The position numbers were made by a program, and so were the translations under genes. From Occallatibacter savannae (lineage in GTDB: Bacteria; Acidobacteriota; Terriglobia; Terriglobales; Acidobacteriaceae), in assembly GCF_003131205.1 (NCBI RefSeq), contig NZ_QFFY01000005.1, forward strand, positions 124,001 through 188,000: 64,000 bases of DNA, written 5' to 3'. The notes under the pieces were generated by a model. The model was not told where the DNA came from, did no database searches, and saw only the letters and a list, made by a program, of their open reading frames with translations. Below, piece by piece: positions 9,728 to 19,959 of the stretch. The first letter of the stretch is position 1. Each line of letters begins with the position of its first letter.

Positions 9728-11800
9728 ATGCACGTATCCCGGGTTGTCGTCCCTGTCCTGCTCGCCGCAGGAATCACTTTTGGTCAGTGCCAATCGAAAG
9801 AAGATGCAAAGCCGGCGCCTCCAGTGGCGCCGAAGAGTTTTGATGAATCGGCAATCGATAAGAGCGCCGATCCCTGTACCGATTTCTATCAGTACGCTTG
9901 CGGGAATTGGGTGAAGAACAATCCCATTCCGAATGATCAAGTACGGTGGGGAACATTCTCGATTCTTGCCGAGCGCAATCGCTACCTGCTTTGGGAGGAG
10001 CTCGATGCCGCAGCGAAGGATCCGAAGACCCCGCTGCAGAAGAAGTATGGCGATTACTACTCCGCGTGTATGAACACGGATCTCATCGACAAAAAAGGTA
10101 CCGAGCCGATCAAGCCTGCGTTGGATGAGATAGCCGGCCTTCAGGACACGAAGCGCCTGGCATCCCTGGTAGGCGAACTCGCACAGAAGGGCGATCCGGC
10201 GCCGTTGTTCCGATTCGGCGTTCAGCAGGATGAGAAAGACTCAAGCCGCCAGATTGCGAGCCTCTTCCAGGCAGGGCTCTCCCTGCCCGATCGCGATTTC
10301 TACCTGGTGGACAACAAGCGCTACACCACCATCCGGCAGCAATATCACGAGCACCTGACCAAGATGTTCACGCTCGCTGGTGACACCCCGGAGCAGGCGG
10401 CCAAGGAAGCCGAAGCGGTCATGACGATCGAAACGGCGCTCGCCAAGGTTTCGACACCGCGCGTTGAACTGCGCGATCCAGCCAAGCGGTACCACATCTA
10501 TACAGTGGCCGACCTCCGGAAGCTGACACCGGATTTTGACTACTCGGTCTTCTTCAAAGACGTAAACGTAAGGCCCTTCGATACGCTGAACGTCGGAACG
10601 CCGGACTTCTTCAGAGGCCTGAACGAACTGATCGCTTCACAGCCGGTGGACGCCTGGAAGTCGTACATGCGGTGGCATGTGATCCACGGTTCCGCGGGCG
10701 ATCTGCCGAAAGCGTTCCGGGACGAGGATTTCGCATTCTTCGACAAAACGCTGAGCGGCCAGGCAGAACCCACTCCTCGCTGGAAGGAGTGCACCGCCGA
10801 TACCGACCGCGCTTTGGGAGAAGCCGTGGGCCAGGACTGGGTGAAAGCTCACTTCCCGCCGAAGTCGAAGGCCAGCATGGATCAGCTTGTCGCCGCGCTG
10901 GACAAAGCGCTCGGCGACGACATCAAGACGCTGCCCTGGATGAGCGACGAAACCAAAAAGGCTGCCGAAGCGAAGCTCGCACTCTACCGGAACAAGATCG
11001 GCTATCCGGAAAAGTGGCGGGACTATTCTTCTCTGAGCGTCAACCGGGACGACGCCCTGGGGAACGGGCATCGCAGCGCGGTTTTCCAGCGGAACTACAA
11101 CCTGAACAAGCTGGGCAAGCCGGTCGACGAAAAAGAGTGGGGCATGACTCCCCCGACCGTCAATGCGTATTACAGCCCGTCAAACAACGACATCAACTTC
11201 CCGGCCGGCATCCTGCAGCCGCCGTTCTTCGATCCAGATATCGACCCGGCGGTAAATTTCGGTGGCATCGGCGTCGTCATCGGCCATGAAATGACGCACG
11301 GCTTCGACGACCAGGGATCGAAATACGACGGCAAGGGCAATCTGCGCGAATGGCAGACCGCCGATGACCGGAAGAAGTTCGAAGAGCGCACCGACTGCGA
11401 AGTCAAGGAGTATGGCGGCTTTGAGACGGCGCCCGCACATGACGGAATTCCGGCGCAAAACCTCAACGGCAAGCTCACCCTGGGCGAAAACACGGCGGAT
11501 AACGGCGGCCTGCGTATCGCTTACATGGCCCTGCTGGATACGCTGGCCAGCGAGCATAAGACGATGGACGAAAAGATCGGCGGCTACACCGAGGCGCAGC
11601 GTTTCTTCATCGGCTTCGCGCAGGTGTGGTGTTCGAACCAGACTGAGCAGTCCGCGCGGCAACTGGCGCTGATCGATCCGCACTCTCCGGGCAAGTGGCG
11701 CACCAACGGAAGCGTGCAGAACTTCGACGAGTTCAGCAAGGCCTTCGGCTGCCATAAAGGCCAGCCCATGTATCCGGAGAATTCCTGCCGGGTCTGGTAA
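9728..11800 (+). CDS. M13 family metallopeptidase (neprilysin-like)
   Basis: DPCTDFYQYACGNWVKNNPIP; zinc motif VIGHEMTHGFDDQGSKYDGKGN; GENTADNGGL; C-terminal YPENSCRVW. Confidence 0.97.
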   Translation: MHVSRVVVPVLLAAGITFGQCQSKEDAKPAPPVAPKSFDESAIDKSADPCTDFYQYACGNWVKNNPIPNDQVRWGTFSILAERNRYLLWEELDAAAKDPKTPLQKKYGDYYSACMNTDLIDKKGTEPIKPALDEIAGLQDTKRLASLVGELAQKGDPAPLFRFGVQQDEKDSSRQIASLFQAGLSLPDRDFYLVDNKRYTTIRQQYHEHLTKMFTLAGDTPEQAAKEAEAVMTIETALAKVSTPRVELRDPAKRYHIYTVADLRKLTPDFDYSVFFKDVNVRPFDTLNVGTPDFFRGLNELIASQPVDAWKSYMRWHVIHGSAGDLPKAFRDEDFAFFDKTLSGQAEPTPRWKECTADTDRALGEAVGQDWVKAHFPPKSKASMDQLVAALDKALGDDIKTLPWMSDETKKAAEAKLALYRNKIGYPEKWRDYSSLSVNRDDALGNGHRSAVFQRNYNLNKLGKPVDEKEWGMTPPTVNAYYSPSNNDINFPAGILQPPFFDPDIDPAVNFGGIGVVIGHEMTHGFDDQGSKYDGKGNLREWQTADDRKKFEERTDCEVKEYGGFETAPAHDGIPAQNLNGKLTLGENTADNGGLRIAYMALLDTLASEHKTMDEKIGGYTEAQRFFIGFAQVWCSNQTEQSARQLALIDPHSPGKWRTNGSVQNFDEFSKAFGCHKGQPMYPENSCRVW

Positions 11801-11812
11801 CGAATTGAGACA

Positions 11813-11855
11813 AGCCCGGAGCCGCGACAACTCCAATCGGCGGCTCCGGGCTTTT
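11813..11855 (+). terminator. Rho-independent terminator candidate
   Basis: AGCCCGGAGCCG-(16 nt)-CGGCTCCGGGCTTTT downstream of the M13 peptidase. Confidence 0.75.
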
Positions 11856-12155
11856 CATTTTCCGCTTGAGGCGCCCGACCTCGCCGCCGCTCAGTTTCGG
11901 AAGTGACCTTCGGGTAAGTTCCCCGTCCAATTGCCATCGGCAATGGAAGTGAAATCAGGGGTGACACGCCCCTCTCCGGAGGAGGAATTCAGGCTCGATT
12001 TTCGACCTGAAAGATCTTGTTTCGGAGAAGGTTACCGCGAAATTATGCACAACATGCCCTAGCCTTTTACAATGCATCAGGGACCCATCCCAACCCAGCT
12101 CTGCTGCGGAACAGCACACTTGGCGGCGCACGCCGGACCAGGATGAAGGAATCGC

Positions 12156-13475
12156 ATGAAGTTCAGGAAATTCGGCAAGGCACTTCTGATGACCGCCCTC
12201 TCTGCAGGCGCAGTCTTCGGAGTTACGTCTTGCGTGCAAAGCTATTCGGTCGGCTTCCTCTATGTGGTCGGCACCCAGACGGCATCGACGAGCGGCGCCG
12301 GGGTGATCAGCGGATACAAGATCGATCACAATACCGGCAATCTGAAGCCGATCGCCGGCCTGCCGGTCAGTTCCGGCGGATCCAATCCGGGGCGCTCCGT
12401 CCTGCTCTCCGGAGGGCGTTTCCTTTATGTGCTCAACCAGGGTAGTGCCGCAAACGGCGCCCCCTGCAGCGCGACAAATGTCTGCTCGAACGCTAACATC
12501 GTTCAGTTTGCCATCGGCGGAAACGGCGTCCTCTCCAGCCAGCAGACCTTCTACACCCAGGGACACAACCCCTTCCGCATCCTTGCGGACGCATCCGGAA
12601 CGCACCTCTTCGTGCTTGACCATGACGCTCCAGACAACGTCGGCTGCCAGCTTGTCTTCGGAAGCGGAGCATCCGGTTGCGGCGACGTGACCGTTTTCCA
12701 GATCGACTCGTCGACCGGGCGCCTGAGCTACGTGCTCAACTCGCAGGTGACCGCGGCAAGCGGCTCGCCCCTGACCTACTTCCCGGTTCCAGGTAACCCC
12801 ATCGACTTCGCGTTCTCCTCAAATACCGTTCTCACCCTGAGCGGAACCCCGGCCACCGGCGACTCCGTCTTCCCCTACGCGTACAACGGAGCCAGCGGGC
12901 AGCTCTCGGTCAACCAGAACAGCTCCCAGCCTCTCGGCATGCATAACGCGACGGCCCTGCAAGTGGCCAGCAGCGTGGTGTACGTGCTCGACAACGGCGT
13001 GAACACGAACGGCACCCACGGTCAGATCTTCGCCTACTCCTCGGGTTCGAACGGCGCACTGCAGGCCGAGGCGGACGGCTACTACCCTGACGATCCGACG
13101 ATGAGCAATCCGAATCTTGTGCTCGCGGCCAATAACGGCAAGTGGCTCTATGTTCTGAACCAGGGCGACAACACCAACACGAACAACGCGCAGAGTGGAA
13201 TCGCGGCTTTCATCATTAACCAGCCGTACAAACTCGTTCCGATTCCAAATGGCGGTCAGACGGCAGGCACAGGCGCCGGACCGCAGTGCATCCTTGAGGA
13301 TCCATCGAACCAGTTCATCTACACGGCGAACTTCAATGATTCGACGGTGACCGGACTCTCGATCGACGAGAACCAGGGCAATCTGAGAGCTCTCAGCACT
13401 GCGACTCACGCCAAGGGCAGCTATCCATTGCCGGGACCGGCCACGTGGTGCATCGCCACCGGACGCACGAGTTAG
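12156..13475 (+). CDS. Beta-propeller (YVTN/lactonase-like) lipoprotein, paralogue 1
   Basis: MKFRKFGKALLMTALSAGAVFGVTSC lipobox; repeated FLYVLNQ/FIYTANF propeller blades. Confidence 0.85.
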   Translation: MKFRKFGKALLMTALSAGAVFGVTSCVQSYSVGFLYVVGTQTASTSGAGVISGYKIDHNTGNLKPIAGLPVSSGGSNPGRSVLLSGGRFLYVLNQGSAANGAPCSATNVCSNANIVQFAIGGNGVLSSQQTFYTQGHNPFRILADASGTHLFVLDHDAPDNVGCQLVFGSGASGCGDVTVFQIDSSTGRLSYVLNSQVTAASGSPLTYFPVPGNPIDFAFSSNTVLTLSGTPATGDSVFPYAYNGASGQLSVNQNSSQPLGMHNATALQVASSVVYVLDNGVNTNGTHGQIFAYSSGSNGALQAEADGYYPDDPTMSNPNLVLAANNGKWLYVLNQGDNTNTNNAQSGIAAFIINQPYKLVPIPNGGQTAGTGAGPQCILEDPSNQFIYTANFNDSTVTGLSIDENQGNLRALSTATHAKGSYPLPGPATWCIATGRTS

Positions 13476-13482
13476 TGACTGT

Positions 13483-13507
13483 TGGCCGCCCGCTGCATGG
13501 GCGGCCA
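13483..13507 (+). terminator. Hairpin terminator candidate
   Basis: TGGCCGCCC-GCTGCAT-GGGCGGCCA after paralogue 1. Confidence 0.55.
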
Positions 13508-13617
13508 GCGCAATTTACCTGTGAATCGATTCCGATTCGCCGCTGAATTTCAATGCAGGCAGCTCGATTCAGGCCGGTTCTGAAGGTGTGGATGTCGGCT
13601 CAATACGAAAGATGCGC

Positions 13618-14850
13618 ATGAAGTTGAACAAACCGATCCAGTTGCTGGCGATCTCCGCGGCAAGCATCGCGGCAGCCGCGTTCCTGTCTGCCTGCGCCAC
13701 CCTCACCGTGGATTTCGTCTACGTGACCTGCGCGAAGGCTGCCGGCCCGAACAACTACGGCGAGGTGAACGTCTACGAGATCAACTCGCAGTCGGGCCGC
13801 ATGCGCCAGATTCCGACTTCGCCCTTCTTCTCCGGCGGACGTAACCCGGTAGCCGAAGCCGTCGCGCCGGACCAGGGCTCCCTATACGTGGTGAACCGCG
13901 ACGACAACACCATCGTTCAATTCCAGATCGGTTCCGACGGAAAGCTTTATCCCCAAAACACCGTAAATACGCCGGGCATCTTCCCCGTGGCCGTATCGGC
14001 CGCCAAAGGATTTTTGTTTGTCGCGGACACCTACGCGCCTCTGCCGACTTGCTCCCCGGCATCCCCGTGCTCGGGCTCCGTCGCGGTCTTTCCAATACTC
14101 ACCGCAGCGCAGGCGGGAGCGTTGAAGCCGGCGCAACCCGCGAACACGCTTGGGCCGGCGGTCGTGAACACATCCATCAGCGCAAGCTACTGGCCCCTTA
14201 CACTGCCTGGTGCGGCGGCTGCGGACACATTCGTACCAGCGGCCATTAACGTTGCCGCATCCGGATCCTATCTTTACGTGGCCGGATATGACGCGAACAC
14301 TAACGCCGGATATGTTTTCGGTTTCGCACCTGGATCCGACGGAGCGCTTTCAGCTCTTCCCGGCTTTCCAGTCCAGGTCGGCGCGCATCCCTCGGGAATC
14401 ACCAGCGACAGTTCGGGCAGCTATCTGTATGTCACCGACTCGGCGCAGAACGCAGCCTATGGCTTCCGGATATCAAGCGGCGCCCTGACACCGCTCAGCG
14501 GCAGCCCGTACGTCACGGGTGCGCAGCCCGCAGCAATCGTGCTGGATGCATCGGCAAAGTACGCGATCGTCGCAAACACGCAGGACTCGAACGTGACAGT
14601 GTACTCGGTCAACTCCGGAAGCTTGAGCAAGCTCGGCACCTACACCACCGGCACGCAGCCCGTCGCGATTGGAATCGACCCCTCGCTCAACCAGTACGTC
14701 TACACCGCCAACTTCCTGGGCAATACCGTATCCGGCTTCCAGCTGAACTTGAGCGACGGTTCGCTATTGAACTCGCAGTTTTCGCCGTCGGCCTCCAATC
14801 CCAACCCAACGGCGGTTGCGGCGATTACGCATAACGGCAACAAGAAGTAG
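13618..14850 (+). CDS. Beta-propeller (YVTN/lactonase-like) lipoprotein, paralogue 2
   Basis: MKLNKPIQLLAISAASIAAAAFLSAC lipobox; SLYVVNRDDNTIVQFQIGSDG, YVYTANFLGNTVSGFQLN. Confidence 0.85.
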   Translation: MKLNKPIQLLAISAASIAAAAFLSACATLTVDFVYVTCAKAAGPNNYGEVNVYEINSQSGRMRQIPTSPFFSGGRNPVAEAVAPDQGSLYVVNRDDNTIVQFQIGSDGKLYPQNTVNTPGIFPVAVSAAKGFLFVADTYAPLPTCSPASPCSGSVAVFPILTAAQAGALKPAQPANTLGPAVVNTSISASYWPLTLPGAAAADTFVPAAINVAASGSYLYVAGYDANTNAGYVFGFAPGSDGALSALPGFPVQVGAHPSGITSDSSGSYLYVTDSAQNAAYGFRISSGALTPLSGSPYVTGAQPAAIVLDASAKYAIVANTQDSNVTVYSVNSGSLSKLGTYTTGTQPVAIGIDPSLNQYVYTANFLGNTVSGFQLNLSDGSLLNSQFSPSASNPNPTAVAAITHNGNKK

Positions 14851-14948
14851 CTCGGTAGCAGCATCCTTTCAGGGTTTTAGAATGACTGAAAGGCATTCAA
14901 ACAGGATTCTTCGGGCCGATTGTTGACGGCCTGTGATGAAGGAAGCGC

Positions 14949-16178
14949 ATGAAGTTCAAGAAATTGAGACAGCTCGCGGTTGTCTCCGGAATCGGCCTCG
15001 GCGTGGCTACGCTCTTCTCTGGTTGTCAGCTTGTGACGATCGACTATCTGTTCGTGGCTACGTCAGCGAGCACAGTCTCGGGAAGCAGCACGACCTGCCC
15101 CGGCGGCGAGATTGAGACGTACGCGATCGATTCGCAATCAGGCGCGATCCGCAATGGCGCTCCTGCAGTCTGCTCCGGTGGAACGACGCCGACGGTGCTC
15201 GCGATCTCTCCGGGCTACCAGAACCTCTACGTCGCCAACCAGGTCGACAAGAACATCGTTCACTTTTCGCTCGCGACGACCGGAGTTCTGACCAAGAAAG
15301 ATACGGCGACACTCAACGATCCCGTGACTGCCATGACCGTCAGCCCCGACGGCAACAGCCTCTATGTGCTTTCAGGAACCTCTACGGCAACGCTCTCCGT
15401 ATTCGGCCTGTCATCCGGAGCTCTCAGCAGCGCACCGCAGTCGCAAACCAGTCTGACGATTCCCGGAAACGCAGGAGATCTCGTTGTCCCGACTGCGATA
15501 GCCGTTCTGCCAAGCGGCAAGGCTGTCTATGCAACCGCCTACGACAAGTCGTCCTACAATCCAGGTGGATCGATCACCAGTTCCGCAAACCCTGGCTGGC
15601 TTTACGGATTCGTAGTGGGTTCAGGCGGCGCGCTGACGCCAACACCCGGAAGCCCCTATACAGCCGGCGTCAAGCCGACCGGAGTCGCTGCCGATCCCTT
15701 GAACAGCTACCTGTATGTCACCGACTTTGCGTCGAATCAGCTGATCGGTTACGGAGTGTACAGCGGTTTCTCCGTCAACTTCCTGCTTAACGGTCCCTAC
15801 AGAAGCGGAGGCCAGCCGACAGCAGTTGCCGTCGATCCACGCGGGCGCTTCCTCTATATCTCGAACTCACTCGACTCCAGCGTTGGCGCGTACGTCATCG
15901 ATCTTCAGACAGGCACTCCCTCCTCCGCGGTCAACACTACCGGATCGCAGACCAACAGTACAGATACGCAACCTGTTGCGATCGCCGTGGACCCTGCGCT
16001 GGGCCGGTTCGTTTACACGGCGAACTACCTGGGCAATTCGATCTCCGGCTTCCGCCTCGATCCCACTGCCGGTACGCTGAAGCAAACGCAGGCCACACCC
16101 TATCCGACAGGCGTTCACCCCTCGGCAGTCGCACTTGCACCGCACGGCAACCACTCCACGCAGGTGGTAACACCGTAA
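14949..16178 (+). CDS. Beta-propeller (YVTN/lactonase-like) lipoprotein, paralogue 3
   Basis: MKFKKLRQLAVVSGIGLGVATLFSGC lipobox; NLYVANQVDKNIVHFSLATTG, FVYTANYLGNSISGFRLD. Confidence 0.85.
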   Translation: MKFKKLRQLAVVSGIGLGVATLFSGCQLVTIDYLFVATSASTVSGSSTTCPGGEIETYAIDSQSGAIRNGAPAVCSGGTTPTVLAISPGYQNLYVANQVDKNIVHFSLATTGVLTKKDTATLNDPVTAMTVSPDGNSLYVLSGTSTATLSVFGLSSGALSSAPQSQTSLTIPGNAGDLVVPTAIAVLPSGKAVYATAYDKSSYNPGGSITSSANPGWLYGFVVGSGGALTPTPGSPYTAGVKPTGVAADPLNSYLYVTDFASNQLIGYGVYSGFSVNFLLNGPYRSGGQPTAVAVDPRGRFLYISNSLDSSVGAYVIDLQTGTPSSAVNTTGSQTNSTDTQPVAIAVDPALGRFVYTANYLGNSISGFRLDPTAGTLKQTQATPYPTGVHPSAVALAPHGNHSTQVVTP

Positions 16179-16196
16179 CTCGATCCATCAGCAAGA

Positions 16197-16226
16197 CGAA
16201 GCCCAGCCAGCCGGCTGGGCTTTCGT
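16197..16226. terminator. Bidirectional terminator between convergent genes
   Basis: CGAAGCCCAGCC-AG-CCGGCTGGGCTTTCG between the converging 14949..16178 and 16242..17405 genes. Confidence 0.65.
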
Positions 16227-16241
16227 GTTTCCAGGCGAATC

Positions 16242-17405
16242 CTACCGCCAGACGTGCAACCAGTTGCGCAGAATGCGCTGAGCGGGCTTCTCCACAAAGT
16301 GCAGCGCCATCAGCGCGAGACCAACAAGGAGCACGTAGCTTATCCACGGATCGAAGCGCGCCAGCCCGAAGTGGTCGAGCACATGCGAGTCATGGATCAT
16401 ATTCCACAGATTGAAGTGCAGCAGGTACAGGCAATAGCTTGCCTCTCCGACAAAGACCAGAGGCGCGAGGCCGAACAGCTTCGATAGCGGATTGATGCCG
16501 GCAAGTCCCAGAACAATGCAACCAAACAGTGGCATGAAGAAGCCGTCGTGGAGCAGAGGATAGGGAAGGTGTGAGGCCTGCGTGAGAACAAAGAACGTTG
16601 CCGCGAATCCGAACAGGCCCATCACGAGACGGCGCTTGCCCATCCGCGGAACTACTTCATCGAACTCGGCAAGCAGCACTCCGAAGACAAAACTTGCCAG
16701 ATGCGGCAGCGGAGTGTACTTCAGCGCCTGCAGCCACTTGCCATAGCTGAAGCGGTCCACATGCGCCAGCCCGTCGGGGTTGTAAATCACATAAAGCGTT
16801 CCCGGCACAAGACCGATCAGCCACACGAGCCCCATCTTCGCGACATGTCGGCCGATCCGTTCCGGCTTTTTCCATCGCGCCATCCACGGGAAAAGCACAT
16901 AGTAGAAAGACTCCGCGGACATCGTCCATGCCGGCGTGTTCAGGAACGTCGCAATCTCCGGTATCCACCCCTGCAACAAAAGTGGCGAAAGCACGATACC
17001 CGCCCAGAACATCCCGTGCGTGTGTGCTTCCCACTCAATCGGAATCAGCTTGAAAGCGAGGATCAGGCTGAGGAGATAAACCGGATACAGGCGCGTGAAA
17101 CGGGCCTCGTAGAAGCGCATTGTCTCGAGCTTGCCCGCGCGCGCCCGTGCGTTGTAGTTGTAACCAAGAACGAAGCCGGAAAGAAGGATGAAGAAACTCA
17201 CCGAAGCGTAGCCCGCATTCACCACCGGAGCCAGCGGACCAAACCAGTCAGGATTGGAAAAGTGGAAGAGAACGATGTTCACTGCGGCGAAGCTGCGCAG
17301 GCCGGTGAGAGCATCGAGCCGCGCTGGCTTCTGCATTTCCACTGGCTCGTTAGACGTTGTTTTGCCTTCGCGCGACGCTGCGGCCGGTCGAATTGAAAGC
17401 TTCAT
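16242..17405 (-). CDS. Acyltransferase 3 family (OafA/YrhL-like) membrane protein
   Basis: LDALTGLRSFAAVNIVLFHFSN, SVSFFILLSGFVLGYNY, ARFTRLYPVYLLSL; internal ATG at 17405 preferred over 17564. Confidence 0.9.
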   Translation of the reverse strand: MKLSIRPAAASREGKTTSNEPVEMQKPARLDALTGLRSFAAVNIVLFHFSNPDWFGPLAPVVNAGYASVSFFILLSGFVLGYNYNARARAGKLETMRFYEARFTRLYPVYLLSLILAFKLIPIEWEAHTHGMFWAGIVLSPLLLQGWIPEIATFLNTPAWTMSAESFYYVLFPWMARWKKPERIGRHVAKMGLVWLIGLVPGTLYVIYNPDGLAHVDRFSYGKWLQALKYTPLPHLASFVFGVLLAEFDEVVPRMGKRRLVMGLFGFAATFFVLTQASHLPYPLLHDGFFMPLFGCIVLGLAGINPLSKLFGLAPLVFVGEASYCLYLLHFNLWNMIHDSHVLDHFGLARFDPWISYVLLVGLALMALHFVEKPAQRILRNWLHVWR

Positions 17406-17458
17406 AACCAATCCGCCCCAGCCCAAGCAGCTTTGAATGTGCTGTGTTTTGGAGAGCC

Positions 17459-18163
17459 CTAAGCTGTTACCAGCGAACCGACCTTCTCGCCCTGCACGAC
17501 GCGGCGAATGTTGCCGGGATGGTTCATGTTGAAGATGATCATCGGAAGGTTGTTGTCTTTGCACAGACTGACCGCGGTCAGATCCATCACCTTGAGACCT
17601 TGCCTCAGGATCTCCATGTACGTGATCTCGTCGTACTTCACCGCATCCTTCACCAGGACGGGATCGGCGCTGTAGACGCCTTCAACCTTGGTTCCCTTGA
17701 GGAGAACGTCCGCCTTGATCTCCATCGCGCGAAGGCTGGCGGCGGTGTCGGTCGAGAAGAACGGATTTCCGATCCCTGCAGCGAAGATGACGACGCGGCC
17801 TTTTTCCAGATGTCGGACTGCCCGGCGGCGGAGATAGGGCTCGGCCACCTGGTTCATAAAGACGGCGCTCATCACCCGGCACTGCACGTCCCGCTGCTCC
17901 AGCGAATCCTGAAGAGCAATGGCATTGATCACCGTGGAGAGCATGCCCATGTTATCGGCGGCCACACGGTCCATTTCCCTGGCCTGTTCGGCCACCCCGC
18001 GGAAGAAATTGCCTCCTCCTACGACGATCCCGATCTCCACGCCAAGGCTATGAACATCAGCGATTTCGTCGGTAATGGCAGCGACTTTGGCAGCGTCGAG
18101 GCCGAACTTATTCTGCCCTGCCAGCGCTTCTCCTGAAAGCTTGAGAACAATACGCTTGTACAT
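17459..18163 (-). CDS. pyrH: UMP kinase
   Basis: [23 protein letters not shown]...[10 protein letters not shown]...[25 protein letters not shown]...VEGVYSADP. Confidence 0.97.
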   Translation of the reverse strand: MYKRIVLKLSGEALAGQNKFGLDAAKVAAITDEIADVHSLGVEIGIVVGGGNFFRGVAEQAREMDRVAADNMGMLSTVINAIALQDSLEQRDVQCRVMSAVFMNQVAEPYLRRRAVRHLEKGRVVIFAAGIGNPFFSTDTAASLRAMEIKADVLLKGTKVEGVYSADPVLVKDAVKYDEITYMEILRQGLKVMDLTAVSLCKDNNLPMIIFNMNHPGNIRRVVQGEKVGSLVTA

Positions 18164-18343
18164 TCCATTTCGAGTATCGCATACGCCTGACACACCCTAA
18201 ATCCGCTGCTGAGCACGAGTCCGGTCCGAGGCCGAGCGTCCCCGCGGGAATGGACATGTTGACGGTATTTGGTGGGGTAGGAGGGAGTTTGGTCGGCGCG
18301 CGGTATGGCTGACGGGCAGACATGCTGTGATACCTTGCGGCTG

Positions 18344-19003
18344 ATGCGTACTCTGCGCAAGCGGAAGCTGTTTGGGGCGTTGCTGCTGGTGGGGTTTGCG
18401 GTGGCGCTGGTGACGACCTCGGGGCTGGTACTGCTGCATGATGAGATTCTGAACGCCTCGTTTGAACGGCGCGATGTGGCGGTCGAGAGCTGGGCTCACG
18501 GCTTTACGAATCCGATGCTGACCGAGGCGATGGAAGGGCTGAGCTGGATCGGTTCGCCGATTGCGCTGGTCCCGATTATCACGGTGGCCGTAGCGCTGAT
18601 GTGGCGGCTCGGGCGCAGGGACAATGCAACCGTGGTGGCGGCGGCGGCGCTGGGAGGGGTTGCGCTGGATGAGGTGATGAAATGGCACTTCAAGCGGCTG
18701 AGACCGGACGTGCCGTGGGCCTTTGTGCATGAGCACAGCTTTTCGTTTCCGAGCGGGCACTCGGTGCTGGCGATCGTGATGTATGGCGTGATTGTGTATA
18801 AGACACAGGATAAGTTGCGCAGCCTGTGGGCCAGGGCGGCGCTGGTGGCTGGGGCGGCGTTGATGGTGGCGGGGATCGGATTCAGCCGCGTTTATCTGGG
18901 GGCGCACTTTCCGAGCGATGTGGCGGGAGGGTATTTTGTGGGGGCGGTGTGGCTGGCGGCGGTGATCGGGTCGGATCAGTGGATTCGAGCGCAAAGGAGA
19001 TGA
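18344..19003 (+). CDS. PAP2-family phosphatase
   Basis: KRLRPDVPWAF...SFPSGHSVLA...SRVYLGAHFPSDVAGG PAP2 motifs; multiple TM segments. Confidence 0.92.
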   Translation: MRTLRKRKLFGALLLVGFAVALVTTSGLVLLHDEILNASFERRDVAVESWAHGFTNPMLTEAMEGLSWIGSPIALVPIITVAVALMWRLGRRDNATVVAAAALGGVALDEVMKWHFKRLRPDVPWAFVHEHSFSFPSGHSVLAIVMYGVIVYKTQDKLRSLWARAALVAGAALMVAGIGFSRVYLGAHFPSDVAGGYFVGAVWLAAVIGSDQWIRAQRR

Positions 19004-19007
19004 CTCT

Positions 19008-19162
19008 CACTCATCGCTGCGCGATGAGTGGGCACAGTTCCATGTTCGGAGTGTGGAGGATCCCATATCTCCAACACCAGGAGACAGGCACCCGACTTCT
19101 TGGAACAATGTAGAGTTCGCCTACATCGGCGAACAAGGCTGTCATACATGGGCCACAGCCTT
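19008..19162. repeat. Intergenic multi-hairpin element (REP-like candidate)
   Basis: CACTCATCGC-TGC-GCGATGAGTG (19008-19030), imperfect hairpin 19051-19077, GGCACCCGAC (19088-19097), GTTCGCC-TACATC-GGCGAAC (19115-19134), AAGGCTGT-(12 nt)-ACAGCCTT (19135-19162). Confidence 0.6.
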
Positions 19163-19242
19163 CTTCTCGGCTTAGGGAGTCCTCTGTTCCCGCCCTTGCG
19201 ACAAAGGCAAAGACGCTGCAAGCAGATGTTCTATGTGAAAAC

Positions 19243-19270
19243 GAGGCCCAGGGGTTCGCCTGGGCCCTTC
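19243..19270 (-). terminator. Terminator candidate
   Basis: GGCCCAGG-GGTTCG-CCTGGGCC between the convergent 18344..19003 and 19309..19881 genes. Confidence 0.55.
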
Positions 19271-19308
19271 ATCTGTCCTCCGTCAGGTTGATTGAGCGGG
19301 CGTTAGTG

Positions 19309-19881
19309 CTACTGAGCGCCGGATGCTCCGAGCGGATTTGTCACTCCCCACAGCTGGCCGGTGATTTGCCCGGTTGCCGCGAGGTAGACAGGATTTCCAA
19401 GTGCGTCGGTGAGCACGGGCACAACTTTCTCGGTGAGTGTGAGTGTGCCGGATGCATTCGCGAGTCTGCCGGTTCCACCCGTGACCTGGAACTGAAGCAC
19501 GCAATGCGCGCTATTCACGGAGAAGTCGATGCAATCGTCTCCTTGAGTCATTTGAACGTACAGCAGGCTGCCATCGCCGAAGCGGAATATGCCTCCGCCA
19601 GCCGGTTCCGAGAAGTGGAGTTGATTTATTCCCGAGCAACTTGCGGACGGTGATGGATTGTTGGAGATGGCGCGCACTTCGCCCAAGTTGAAGGAGCCGA
19701 GCGTACTGATTCCGGTGAAGTGGTCTTCATCGTTGCTTGCGTTGGGCTGGAGAAGATCGTTGGCGGTGTTTTCAGAGGTTCCGGAGAATGTCATCTTCAC
19801 AGCCGTCTGCGCTGACAGATTTACAGCGCCGAGAAGAAGGACAACTACGGATGCGGCAATGCCTTTGAGCAGGGTTTTCAT
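19309..19881 (-). CDS. Secreted hypothetical protein
   Basis: MKTLLKGIAASVVVLLLGAVNLSAQTAVKMTFSGTSENT...; signal peptide; VTGGTGRLANASGTLTL reminiscent of allene-oxide-cyclase-like/secreted Acidobacteria proteins. Confidence 0.7.
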   Translation of the reverse strand: MKTLLKGIAASVVVLLLGAVNLSAQTAVKMTFSGTSENTANDLLQPNASNDEDHFTGISTLGSFNLGEVRAISNNPSPSASCSGINQLHFSEPAGGGIFRFGDGSLLYVQMTQGDDCIDFSVNSAHCVLQFQVTGGTGRLANASGTLTLTEKVVPVLTDALGNPVYLAATGQITGQLWGVTNPLGASGAQ

Positions 19882-19959
19882 AAGCTCTCCTTGAGTTTGA
19901 TCTGTGCGGTTGTTTAGCAGGGAAGCAGGTGCCCCGACTTGCATCGGATGAATCGTTTA

